Shown piece after piece: positions 44,711 through 51,757 of a stretch of DNA of 64,000 bases; the stretch's first letter is position 1, and every line of letters starts with the position of its first letter. Source of the DNA: Alistipes sp. An66 (lineage in GTDB: Bacteria > Bacteroidota > Bacteroidia > Bacteroidales > Rikenellaceae); the NCBI RefSeq assembly GCF_002161445.1, contig NZ_NFHT01000004.1:146951-210950 (forward strand). The letters are read 5' to 3'. A program made the translations under genes and the position numbers. The notes beneath the pieces are model-generated. The model searched no databases and was not told the DNA's origin. It saw only the letters and a list, made by a program, of their open reading frames with translations.

Positions 44711-45598
44711 ATGAATACAAGATTTTTTGCACTTGCAGCGCTGGCATTGTCACTTGCCGCCTGCAACAACGACAACGAGAATCTGAACAACGACGGCCCC
44801 GTGGCCGCCAAGTTCACCGCCGCCATCGGCAACAACGTGACTGCCACCCCCTCCACCCGCGTCAGCGGAACGGACGGAGACTTATGGGACAACGGCGACT
44901 GCATCGGCATCACCGGCGCCGGCTACATCAACATACCCTACGTGAGAGAGAGCGGCCAGTTCGTGCCCGAGGATATGACCATCTATTTCAATGACACCGA
45001 AACGAAGACCTTCAATGCCTACTATCCGTATCAGTCTGAGGGCGGAACGGTGACCGTCAGCACCGCAGCCGACAAGCAGGGCACGGGCATCGACTTCCTC
45101 TTTGCCTCGGGAGCCACGGGCGACACCCACAACCCGACGGTGAGCTTCACCGGTGACCATGCGTTCCACCACTGCATGAGTCTCATCAAGTTCACCTTCA
45201 AGGCAGGCGATGGTCTCAGTTTCAACGAAACGGAACCTGCCGGCTACACGTTGGAGGGGCTGAAGCATGAAGGCACATTCGACACGGCTACCGGCACGAC
45301 TGCCGTAACCGCAGCCGTCGAATCGCCGATTACCATGCAGCTGGGCGGTGCCACCACTTCGCAAGTCATCATTCTCCCGCAGGGAGTGAACTCCTCTCTT
45401 GAACTTAAAGTGTCTTTCAACGGACTGGACTATACAACCACACTGCCGAATCCATCCAAGCCCGAAGCGAATCAGTTCTCCGCAGGCTATGCCTATACCT
45501 ACAACATAACGCTCAACAACAAGGGCATCACGGTGGAAGAACCGGAGATTACCCCGTGGAAACCCGGAGATTCGAACAATGTAAGCATCACGCTGTAA
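44711..45598 (+). CDS. Fimbrillin-family protein (Mfa-like), shaft subunit candidate
   Basis: A 295-residue lipoprotein precursor (MNTRFFALAALALSLAAC, Cys18). Its pattern is that of fimbrillin-like proteins: a Ser/Thr/Arg segment (TPSTRVSGTDGDLWDNGDCIGI), TKTFNAYYPYQSEGG, ALHH-like FHHCMSLIKFTFKAG, and a C-terminal strand AGYAYTYNITLNNKGI that could donate to the next subunit. In type V pili the lipidated precursor is cut by an Arg-specific protease at the cell surface; an Arg in the N-terminal region (STR) would suit, but the site is not proven. Confidence 0.8.
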   Translation: MNTRFFALAALALSLAACNNDNENLNNDGPVAAKFTAAIGNNVTATPSTRVSGTDGDLWDNGDCIGITGAGYINIPYVRESGQFVPEDMTIYFNDTETKTFNAYYPYQSEGGTVTVSTAADKQGTGIDFLFASGATGDTHNPTVSFTGDHAFHHCMSLIKFTFKAGDGLSFNETEPAGYTLEGLKHEGTFDTATGTTAVTAAVESPITMQLGGATTSQVIILPQGVNSSLELKVSFNGLDYTTTLPNPSKPEANQFSAGYAYTYNITLNNKGITVEEPEITPWKPGDSNNVSITL

Positions 45599-45721
45599 GC
45601 CCTACATACCGCTGCCCCGGCGCAAGCGTCAAGCCGGAGCTGCCCATAGACACGATGGTGCGACGGCCGCCTTCGCAGGCGGCGGCAGCACAAAACGGAA
45701 ACAAATAAAAGATAACCCGAT

Positions 45722-47545
45722 ATGAAGAAAAGACATTCCATCCATCTGCTTCTTGCCGCAGTCGCACTGCTCCTTGCCACGGCTGCCTGTACGACGGACG
45801 AACGGACGGACGGTGACCGTCTGCCCGAAGGACAATACCCCGTTGAGATAGCCCGCATCACCCTCGGCGTGGAGGGCGGCGAGGCACAGCCCTGGGGCGC
45901 ACCGGCGACGCGCGTCAGCGAGAACGGGGACGGCACGGGCAGCGTGTTCGACGCAGGCGACCAGTTCGCCGTACAGATAGACGGCGAGGAGGGCATCTAC
46001 ATCGTGCAGGACGACAGCACAGCCACCTCCGACGCGCCCCTCTACTGGACGAACACGATACCCAATCGCACCGTCACCGCCTGGTATCCCGCCACGGGCG
46101 GCACCCTCGACCTCGGCGACCAAAGCCAAAGTCTTGCCTACCTGCTGCACGGCACGGGAACGGGCGACTACCTGACCCCGGTCACGCTGACCTTCACCCA
46201 CTCGTTGGCAAAGGTGCGCGTCACGCCCACCGGCGATGCGCTCGGCGAAGTGCAGAGCCTCCAGCTCTATACCTACACACAGTGTACTTATGAAAAGGGT
46301 ACGGTAGTGCAAGGCTCGCAAGAGGGCTGGATAGAGATGAAGAAGTGCGAATACACCGAAAACGGCAACGCCTTCACCTGCTGGGAGGCGAACGTGGTGC
46401 TCGGCTACACGATAACCAAGCTGATGGCGAACAACGACAACAAGGAACGCGACCTCTCTGCTGCCATCACCCCCGTGGCAGGCAAGTTCTACAACATCAC
46501 GCTGGATAAGGACAAGGGATATACCGACGACGGACAGGGCAACTACACCGTGACCTCCGCCGAGGGCCTGAAGAACATCGCCAAGCTGGTGAACGAAGAA
46601 TGGAAGTCAGACATCAACATCACCCTGACGGCCGACATCAACCTCTCGGGCATCGACTGGACGCCGATAGGCATAGACTATAACCACCAATACACCGGCA
46701 CCTTCAACGGCGGCGGCCATACCATCACGGGGCTGACCGTTACGGGAAGTTATAAATATGCAGGCCTGTTCGGAGATATCGACGAGAACGGCACGGTGAA
46801 GAACGTGGTGCTGGAGGGCGTACAGATAACAAGCGACAACAGTTCGGGCTATGCCGGCGGCGTGGCAGGAGATAGCTGGGGTACCATTGAAAACTGCTCG
46901 GTGTCGGGCAGCGTCAGCGGCACAACGTTCGCAGGTGGCGTGGTGGGCTCTCAATGGGGCGGTTCCATCACCGGGTGCAACTCCTCGGCCACAGTGAAGG
47001 GCGTGATCTTTGCCGGCGGCATAGCGGGAGAAACGAATAGTGGGGCCTCCCTGACCGGCTGCTACGCCACGGATGACGTGACCGTTGAAAACGACGGTAC
47101 GAACAACTCCCATGCCGGCGGCGTGGTGGGATACAACGGAGGTGGCACCCTGACCGCCTGCTATGCCACGGGCAGCGTGACCGGTAGCGGAAGCGGCACC
47201 ATCTATGTAGGCGGCGTAACGGGAGACAATGCTTCGGGCACCCTGACCGCCTGCTACCATGCCAAAGGGACTGTCAGCGGCCCGGACGGAGCCACAGGCG
47301 GCGTGGCGGGACGGAACTTCAAGGGCCTCCCGTATAGCGGTATCATCACCGCCTGCTACTGGGGAGGCAACGGCCAGGAACAAGGCATCGGTGAAGACCA
47401 GGTAGGCACCGGCGGAACCACACAGGTGACGGACGGTAACTGGCAGAATGCCCTTGCCCACATGAACGCCGCATTGAACGCTGAAAGTTGGCGATACACA
47501 TTTGAACCCGGCAATTCATTACCTCTATTGGTGCAGAATCCATAA
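45722..47545 (+). CDS. Fimbrillin-like lipoprotein with C-terminal GLUG repeats, tip-adhesin candidate
   Basis: A 607-residue lipoprotein (signal to Cys23 in LATAAC). Residues 40-270 are fimbrillin-like (FDAGDQFAVQIDGEEGIYIV, HSLAKVRVTPTGDALGEV, AGKFYNITLDKDKG). Residues 275-350 open a beta-helix (INLSGIDWTPIGI, GTFNGGGHTITGLTVTG). Five or six GLUG-type repeats then appear, each a 'GGV.G' plus 'GC.A.G.V.G' pair (YAGGVAGDSWGTIENC, FAGGVVGSQWGG, FAGGIAGETNSG, HAGGVVGYNGGG, YVGGVTGDNASG). The fusion of a fimbrillin domain to a ligand-binding beta-helix suggests a pilus-tip adhesin. It is last in the operon. Confidence 0.8.
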   Translation: MKKRHSIHLLLAAVALLLATAACTTDERTDGDRLPEGQYPVEIARITLGVEGGEAQPWGAPATRVSENGDGTGSVFDAGDQFAVQIDGEEGIYIVQDDSTATSDAPLYWTNTIPNRTVTAWYPATGGTLDLGDQSQSLAYLLHGTGTGDYLTPVTLTFTHSLAKVRVTPTGDALGEVQSLQLYTYTQCTYEKGTVVQGSQEGWIEMKKCEYTENGNAFTCWEANVVLGYTITKLMANNDNKERDLSAAITPVAGKFYNITLDKDKGYTDDGQGNYTVTSAEGLKNIAKLVNEEWKSDINITLTADINLSGIDWTPIGIDYNHQYTGTFNGGGHTITGLTVTGSYKYAGLFGDIDENGTVKNVVLEGVQITSDNSSGYAGGVAGDSWGTIENCSVSGSVSGTTFAGGVVGSQWGGSITGCNSSATVKGVIFAGGIAGETNSGASLTGCYATDDVTVENDGTNNSHAGGVVGYNGGGTLTACYATGSVTGSGSGTIYVGGVTGDNASGTLTACYHAKGTVSGPDGATGGVAGRNFKGLPYSGIITACYWGGNGQEQGIGEDQVGTGGTTQVTDGNWQNALAHMNAALNAESWRYTFEPGNSLPLLVQNP

Positions 47546-47745
47546 AAAGGCAGCCCAAAAGTTTGGCTGATTGGTATAACAGCCCTGAAATCCGGGGGGC
47601 CAACGGACAAGTAAAGTCATAAGTCCGGCATCGTACCATCCGGCACGCCCGGCGCACCTGTAAGACCGTCGGCTCTCCCGTATGGTAATAAACGACGAGC
47701 CGCCGATGTCGCCCGCAAAGCAACCGAAGCCCCCCCCGCAAACAA

Positions 47746-47776
47746 AAAGTCCGGCAGCCTTCCGACGCCGGACTTT
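47746..47776. terminator. Bidirectional terminator after the fimbria operon
   Basis: A perfect 10-bp stem AAAGTCCGGC / GCCGGACTTT has an 11-nt loop. On the plus strand TCTTGG follows (weak tail); on the minus strand a strong T run follows. Confidence 0.85.
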
Positions 47777-47805
47777 CTTGGTGAACCCTCTGGGATCGGA
47801 ATATA

Positions 47806-47862
47806 TTAGCTTAAATCTCTAATAATCAGATTCTTGATTTGATTATTAATTGCGTAGGTCAT
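47806..47862 (-). CDS. Possible 18-residue peptide in the candidate small transcript
   Basis: An ATG at 47862 opens MTYAINNQIKNLIIRDLS, then TAA. It lies between a good -7 box and a terminator, so it would be the only frame of a short mRNA. The peptide has alternating polar and aliphatic residues and no signal or membrane character. Coding is unproven; it may be chance. Confidence 0.2.
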   Translation of the reverse strand: MTYAINNQIKNLIIRDLS

Positions 47863-47988
47863 AATTTAGTCACAGCAGGCTGTCTTCCTTTGTCTGATAT
47901 CTGTCTGTGCTATCCTCGGTTCAAAGTTACGCTTTTTCTTGTTTTTCTGAAAGTTCAGTCGTAAATTTTTTTGTGATAATATGCTTCT

Positions 47989-48219
47989 TTATTCTTGTGT
48001 GATTTTCCCCATTTTTAATTCCGATTTCAAGATCTCATATACATAGGCCGAACTCTCTATGTAAAGTCCCGTGTTCGGATCGGAGAGCTTCGCAAATGTC
48101 TCCGAATTGTGGAATACAGAAATGGCATCGGTCATTTTCATGCCATTGTCTTCCATCAAATAGGCGATGATGTCTTTACTGATTCCTTCGATCAGATATT
48201 CGATTTTTTTATCATTCAT
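47989..48219 (-). CDS. DUF3791 protein, third gene of the putative toxin-antitoxin module
   Basis: A 76-residue, mainly helical cytoplasmic protein with the DUF3791 pattern: IAYLMEDNGMKMTDAISVFHNSETFAKLSDPNTGLY, then SSAYVYEILKSELK. Members are almost always encoded beside DUF3990 genes and are thought to be partners of them. It overlaps the DUF3990 gene by 8 nt, so translation is coupled. An antitoxin or accessory role is inference. Confidence 0.85.
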   Translation of the reverse strand: MNDKKIEYLIEGISKDIIAYLMEDNGMKMTDAISVFHNSETFAKLSDPNTGLYIESSAYVYEILKSELKMGKITQE

Positions 48220-48703
48220 AAGGCTTGAGGTATTTAATGGCTCTATCCGTATGAAAGAAATATTGCGAAGAGACTTTATGAAAACGTATTTTTGATACTA
48301 ATTTCTCCAGATCAATGATTCCATCTTTGAAATATCTGAATTGAGTTGCCATTTCATCATCTGCTACGGGACCAATTACGATGTCGAAATGGTGTGTTGG
48401 ATGCTCACTGTTTCGGTCCCTGTTTCGGTCCCTGTTTCCCATCACAAAGAGAGCCCATTCTTGATTCGGAATTGTAAATTCCTTGATGGATAACTCTTTA
48501 TCGGCAAAGGCACCTTCTCTGTCAAATTCAAATACGCTAACGATTCCTTTGCCGCCATAGATCGTTGCTGTTCTTTCGGCCATTTTCGTGGCTTGCTCTT
48601 CGATTTCGGTCAAGTAAAAACCTTGCCCGAAATCTTTATATGTCCTGCATCGGGAAAAATCGATTTCCCTGATGAGAATGTTTGATTCGTGGTATAGTTT
48701 CAT
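48212..48703 (-). CDS. DUF3990 protein, putative ADP-ribosyltransferase-fold toxin
   Basis: A 163-residue protein with the DUF3990 signature: MKLYHESNILIREIDFSRCR (a first-strand His), then YKDFGQGFYLTEIEEQATKMAER, with the G-x-G-F-Y pattern seen in ADP-ribosyltransferase folds (compare the H-Y-E type of PARPs). Later acidic residues (VADDEMATQFRYFKDGIIDLEKL) could supply the third catalytic position. DUF3990 has been placed in the ART superfamily by others, but its target is unknown. It sits between an XRE-DUF3791 protein (ATGA overlap) and a DUF3791 protein (8-nt overlap). An upstream ATG at 48730 would add nine residues inside the previous gene. Confidence 0.82.
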   Translation of the reverse strand: MKLYHESNILIREIDFSRCRTYKDFGQGFYLTEIEEQATKMAERTATIYGGKGIVSVFEFDREGAFADKELSIKEFTIPNQEWALFVMGNRDRNRDRNSEHPTHHFDIVIGPVADDEMATQFRYFKDGIIDLEKLVSKIRFHKVSSQYFFHTDRAIKYLKPYE

Positions 48704-49131
48704 CGCAATCCTCCCCCGTTGTTGTAGCATACCCGAGCCAGATCTTCTACACTGTCATCTATCGAAAGAAGGTGTTCGGCATCGTAATGCTGTTCCAGAA
48801 AACTCAATCCTTTGTGCAAATTCAGATAGTTGCTCGCTTCACGGATTGTCAGGTCATATTTTTTTGCGAATTCGCTGATGTTTGCAACAACATATTCAAT
48901 CAGTTTCTTGTTGATTCCTGTTGCTGCTGCATTCAATTCGACTGTTGCCGTAAGATTCAGTGTGTCTAAAACTTTTTTCAGAGTCGAGATTCGTGATCCC
49001 TGCCCGTTCTCTATTTTTGAGATCTGTGCTTTTCCAACTCCGACCTTTTGTCCCAGTTCCTCTTGTGTCAGGCCCAGGTTGTTCCGCTCCTTACGAATCA
49101 GTTTCCCGATCTCTTCAATCTTTGCTCCCAT
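48700..49131 (-). CDS. XRE-type HTH regulator fused to a DUF3791-like domain, putative antitoxin
   Basis: A 143-residue protein. Residues 5-62 are a lambda-repressor-like HTH (KLIRKERNNLGLTQEELGQKVGVGKAQISKIENGQG). Residues 70-135 (INKKLIEYVVANISEFAKKYDLTIREASNYLNLHKGL, FLEQHYDAEHLLSIDDSVEDLARVC) look like a second, divergent DUF3791 domain. It would bind the DUF3990 protein through this tail and its own operator through the HTH. The ATG at 49131 is chosen: the alternative at 49143 lies within the -7 box. The transcript would then have almost no leader. Confidence 0.88.
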   Translation of the reverse strand: MGAKIEEIGKLIRKERNNLGLTQEELGQKVGVGKAQISKIENGQGSRISTLKKVLDTLNLTATVELNAAATGINKKLIEYVVANISEFAKKYDLTIREASNYLNLHKGLSFLEQHYDAEHLLSIDDSVEDLARVCYNNGGGLR

Positions 49132-49140
49132 TTTTTTTTG

Positions 49141-49148
49141 CAAATATA
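49141..49148 (-). promoter_or_regulatory. -7 box of the toxin-antitoxin module (TATATTTG)
   Basis: A perfect TAnnTTTG on the minus strand, ending 9 nt before the ATG at 49131. The predicted start near 49135 makes the mRNA nearly leaderless. Confidence 0.75.
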
Positions 49149-49151
49149 TGT

Positions 49152-49175
49152 AAAGTTTCCTTAACTGGAAACTTT
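49152..49175. promoter_or_regulatory. Palindromic operator of the toxin-antitoxin module
   Basis: A perfect inverted repeat AAAGTTTCC - TTAACT - GGAAACTTT (9-bp arms, 6-nt spacer) lies directly upstream of the -7 box and covers the -33 region. Its place and symmetry suit binding of the XRE antitoxin dimer, giving autorepression. Confidence 0.75.
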
Positions 49176-49201
49176 CTTGTTACTTTTATGACTTAAATAA
49201 T

Positions 49202-49231
49202 AAAGGGACGATACAAATTTATCGTCCCTTT
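49202..49231 (-). terminator. Terminator of the second XRE gene
   Basis: A perfect 12-bp stem AAAGGGACGATA / TATCGTCCCTTT has a 6-nt loop. It follows the stop of the gene at 49240-49482 by 8 nt, with a U-rich tail on the minus strand. Confidence 0.8.
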
Positions 49232-49239
49232 TCATTTGT

Positions 49240-49482
49240 TTAATGTTGATAGTTTATTGGAGCAAAAAACTCGCTGATTGATATCTTATAAAACTCACAA
49301 ATTTTATATATTGACATCAATGTTGGAACTTTTGTTCCTGTTTCGTAGCAATTGATACTTAATCTTACTTTTTCGATGAGATATTCTTGTGAGTGATTGT
49401 GTTCCTTGCGCAATTCTTTTATCCGTTGTCCTATACTGATAACGAATTCTTGGTTTGAATAATATCGCGCTTTCTTTACCAC
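49240..49482 (-). CDS. Small XRE-family HTH regulator
   Basis: An 80-residue protein with one lambda-repressor-type HTH (IGQRIKELRKEHNHSQEYLIEKVRLSINCYETGTKVPTL) and a short C-terminal helix (ICEFYKISISEFF). There is no sensor domain. The only in-frame start that keeps the HTH whole is a GTG at 49482. The region upstream carries two CGAATA-type dyads, its likely operators. It is divergent from a candidate structured RNA at 49565-49795, which it may control. Confidence 0.85.
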   Translation of the reverse strand: MVKKARYYSNQEFVISIGQRIKELRKEHNHSQEYLIEKVRLSINCYETGTKVPTLMSIYKICEFYKISISEFFAPINYQH

Positions 49483-49505
49483 GAATGCAAAAGAACCACC
49501 GAATT

Positions 49506-49539
49506 CGAATATTTATACATATTCGCGAATACTTATTCG
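49506..49539. promoter_or_regulatory. Two adjacent dyads built from CGAATA half-sites
   Basis: CGAATAT - 6 nt - ATATTCG (49506-49525) is followed at once by CGAATA - CT - TATTCG (49526-49539). They fill the space between the minus-strand XRE gene and the plus-strand -7 box at 49551-49558. This is a plausible operator for the XRE regulator. Confidence 0.6.
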
Positions 49540-49550
49540 GGTTTATTTTC

Positions 49551-49558
49551 TATATTTG
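49551..49558 (+). promoter_or_regulatory. -7 box facing the candidate RNA (TATATTTG)
   Basis: A perfect TAnnTTTG on the plus strand, 12 nt past the last CGAATA dyad. Nothing longer than a few codons is open downstream, so it should make an RNA. Confidence 0.55.
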
Positions 49559-49564
49559 CATCGG

Positions 49565-49795
49565 GATAACATAAATTGTGCAAATTCTTTGAATGCCCAA
49601 AGAATATTCAATTGATGAGGCATATATGAATTAGGCTGATAGCTATACAGCGTATATGTGAATTTATACTGCATGAATATACCAGACTTTATGTACCCGA
49701 CATAAAGTCTGGGAATGAGGGAACAATAGCTATTATAATTTACATGATCTATCGCAATCACATGTCAATCGAATAGCGTTCCCTCATTTTTATTA
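49565..49795 (+). ncRNA. Candidate structured non-coding RNA (about 230 nt)
   Basis: Between the -7 box and a T-rich end, four hairpins follow one another on the plus strand. (1) ATTCTTTG/CAAAGAAT (49584-49605) has an outer AATTG/CAATT. (2) CATATA/TATATG (49621-49658) holds GCTG/CAGC inside. (3) A perfect 13-bp stem CCAGACTTTATGT/ACATAAAGTCTGG spans 49682-49712. (4) AATGAGGGAAC/GTTCCCTCATT (49714-49788) continues as GCTATT/AATAGC and ACATG/CATGT, followed by TTTTATTATTTT as a terminator-like end. No long frame exists on either strand. The family is not recognised. It is convergent with the sigma gene and divergent from the small XRE gene. Confidence 0.55.
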
Positions 49796-50395
49796 TTTTC
49801 TGTTCATAAAATAAAACAGGAGCATGTATGCGGGCATGTAATCCTTCAGGGCGATTTTCAGCGTGTTGAGGGCCTGGGTAATCTCCCACGTTACCCGGCG
49901 GAGCGGGATCCGGTATTTTTCCGAGATCTCCTTATGTGTCATAAGTCCGAACCGGCTGTCGGAAAAGATCTCCCGTCGGAGTTGCGGCATCTTAGCGAGT
50001 TCGCGTCGGATGATTTTTTCCACATCGCTTGAAAAAAGGTTGGCTTCGATCTCGTGATTTTCCAGTGAACGGAGACTGATTTGCAGTTGCCGTTCCTTGT
50101 GGCCCTGAATATGATTTTGGATTTTGGAATGAATGCTGTTCATTCGGATGTACTCGTAGCATGCGTTTTTGATGATTTGTACGATATACATTCGATAATC
50201 ACCTTTTTGGGGATCCAGTTTGTCTTTGTGTTCCCATAGTCGAAGAAAACAATCCGATACGATGTCTTCCGCTACGGTATCATTCCGTACATAGGAATAT
50301 GCCAGCAGTTTGTATGCCTCGATGTTGGCAAAAAAATGCTTGCCGAGTTCATCGAAAGTAAAATCGATTCCCATAGATGTTGCTGTCATACCCAT
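49793..50395 (-). CDS. ECF-type RNA polymerase sigma-70 factor
   Basis: A 200-residue extracytoplasmic-function sigma factor of the Bacteroidetes type. Region 2 reads AYSYVRNDTVAEDIVSDCFLRLWEHKDKLD; region 4 is AKMPQLRREIFSDSRFGLMTHKEISEKYRIPLRRVTWEITQALNTLK, containing its HTH. It pairs with the divergent FecR anti-sigma gene and is expected to transcribe the SusC/SusD operon. Starts at 50395, 50389 and 50374 are possible; the -7 box at 50406-50413 puts the mRNA start near 50400, making the message almost leaderless if 50395 is used. Confidence 0.92.
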   Translation of the reverse strand: MGMTATSMGIDFTFDELGKHFFANIEAYKLLAYSYVRNDTVAEDIVSDCFLRLWEHKDKLDPQKGDYRMYIVQIIKNACYEYIRMNSIHSKIQNHIQGHKERQLQISLRSLENHEIEANLFSSDVEKIIRRELAKMPQLRREIFSDSRFGLMTHKEISEKYRIPLRRVTWEITQALNTLKIALKDYMPAYMLLFYFMNRK

Positions 50396-50405
50396 AACTC
50401 GAAAA

Positions 50406-50413
50406 CAAAGTTA
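50406..50413 (-). promoter_or_regulatory. -7 box of the sigma gene (TAACTTTG)
   Basis: A perfect TAnnTTTG on the minus strand, 10 nt before the first ATG. The AT-rich gap 50396-50629 is the divergent control region of the sigma and FecR genes; no other gene is seen in it. Confidence 0.7.
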
Positions 50414-50629
50414 AGATATTTTACAGAAAAACGAAATTTATTTGTTTGGCATCGATGTGAAGGGCCATTATGAATAAATAATTCATAATACAATGTTTAT
50501 CAAGCAGATATTGTTAATAAACAAAATGAATAAATAAATTAAAAAATTTATTTGCAAAAAAATGCAAAATTTAGTGTAGTACCCCCTGTCCTTATTCATA
50601 TTATATGTAGAACGTAAACTGAAACAGAC

Positions 50630-51568
50630 ATGCAAGACGAGGTAATATATCGCTATTTGACTGGAAAATGCTCGCCGGAAGAAGAACAACAGATTCAGGA
50701 ATGGTATCAGCAGGATCCCGAGAATCATCAACGGGACATTGACCGGGTTCGTCTCGTTTTTGAGAGTGTTCTGGTTCATCAGGTAATCGGCGCGGTGGGG
50801 AAGCGTCCCAAACGTACCTGGACACTCCGCAAGGTGGTCCGATATTCGGCGGGCATCGCTGCCGGGTTGACTCTTTTTGCCGGAGGATTGTATTGGATGC
50901 GTGCGCACACCTATGATGAAATATCGGCTCAATTCACCTCTTTTGAGACACCGGCCGGACAACGTGTAAGCATGAACCTGTCCGACGGCACACATGTATG
51001 GCTCAATGCCGGTTCGAGAATCGAATATCCGGTGGTTTTTGATCGTAAGGCACGGCGGGTAAAGGTTTCGGGTGAGGCGATGTTTGAAGTCACTCACGAT
51101 GCGGACCGGCCCTTTATCGTCGAAACATTTGCATCGGAAATAGAGGTTTTGGGAACAAAGTTCAATGTTGTCGCGGATGAATCGAGATCCTTGTTCTCAA
51201 CAACATTGCTTGAAGGCAAGGTGAAGGTAACCTCGGGCGATCAGAATGTGATTCTCCATCCCGACGAGGTGGTCAATCTCATCAATGGTCATCTTCTTGT
51301 TTTTCACAACAATGACCCTGTGGCGATGCAGTGGACGGAGGGTATCCTGAGTATGAAGGGGATCTCTTTCGAGGAGCTGATGTCAAAATTCGAACGAATA
51401 TACGATGTCAAGATCGTGTATGAATGCGAGAAGATCCCGACCATCGAATTTGCGAGCGGCAAGATCCGTATTTCAGACGGTATCGATCATGCGCTGCGGG
51501 TGTTGCAGCATGTGGCGGATTTCACCTATGAACGGGATGAGGAACACAACATCATTCGTATAAAATAG
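50630..51568 (+). CDS. FecR-family anti-sigma factor
   Basis: A 312-residue inner-membrane signal protein. An N-terminal cytoplasmic part binds the sigma factor (IYRYLTGKCSPEEEQQIQEWYQQDPENHQ), one TM follows (RYSAGIAAGLTLFAGGLYW, about 82-100), then the periplasmic FecR domain (TPAGQRVSMNLSDGTHVWLNAGSRIEYP, GEAMFEVTHDADRPFIV, LGTKFNVVADESRSLFSTTLLEGKVKV) and a C-terminal domain that should meet the STN domain of the SusC protein (FEELMSKFERIYDVKIVYE). It senses glycan import by the SusC-like transporter and frees the sigma factor. Confidence 0.95.
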   Translation: MQDEVIYRYLTGKCSPEEEQQIQEWYQQDPENHQRDIDRVRLVFESVLVHQVIGAVGKRPKRTWTLRKVVRYSAGIAAGLTLFAGGLYWMRAHTYDEISAQFTSFETPAGQRVSMNLSDGTHVWLNAGSRIEYPVVFDRKARRVKVSGEAMFEVTHDADRPFIVETFASEIEVLGTKFNVVADESRSLFSTTLLEGKVKVTSGDQNVILHPDEVVNLINGHLLVFHNNDPVAMQWTEGILSMKGISFEELMSKFERIYDVKIVYECEKIPTIEFASGKIRISDGIDHALRVLQHVADFTYERDEEHNIIRIK

Positions 51569-51672
51569 AAAATCTTGCGATAGAGTAACATATTGTGTAA
51601 TTCGGGAAAAAAGAGTGCCTATGATAAAATGACAATGAGAACCTGAAACCATTGATTCTCTTGAAAAAGAAA

Positions 51673-51699
51673 GCCTGCGGATATTGCCGATCCGCAGGC
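51673..51699. terminator. Hairpin in the fecR-susC gap, terminator-like on the minus strand
   Basis: A perfect 10-bp stem GCCTGCGGAT / ATCCGCAGGC has a 7-nt loop. On the minus strand TTTCTTTTTC follows, a good terminator tail; on the plus strand no T run follows. It may end an antisense transcript or act as a leader structure or weak attenuator before susC. The gap 51569-51757 has no other clear element. Confidence 0.5.
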
Positions 51700-51757
51700 C
51701 GGTAACAGAGAATAAAACTAACCTTACTACATCTATTACCTTTAATTTCACAAAAGT

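Larger units (their letters stand above)
47741..47916 (-). ncRNA. Candidate small transcript, possibly with an 18-codon frame
   Basis: The minus strand has a perfect -7 box TAACTTTG at 47922-47929. About 140 nt later comes a strong hairpin with a TTTTTG tail (47746-47776). Together they define a transcript of about 175 nt with no long frame. Inside it, TAATAATCA / TGATTATTA (47820-47828 and 47840-47848) pair perfectly over an 11-nt loop. No known RNA family was recognised. The rest of the gap 47546-47988 shows nothing else. Confidence 0.45.

Noticed and set aside
49543..49761. A 72-codon minus-strand frame between the sigma and XRE genes
   Set aside because: It overlaps four perfect or near-perfect hairpins and has Tyr/Ser/Asn-rich, unlikely composition. 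No promoter is seen for it.
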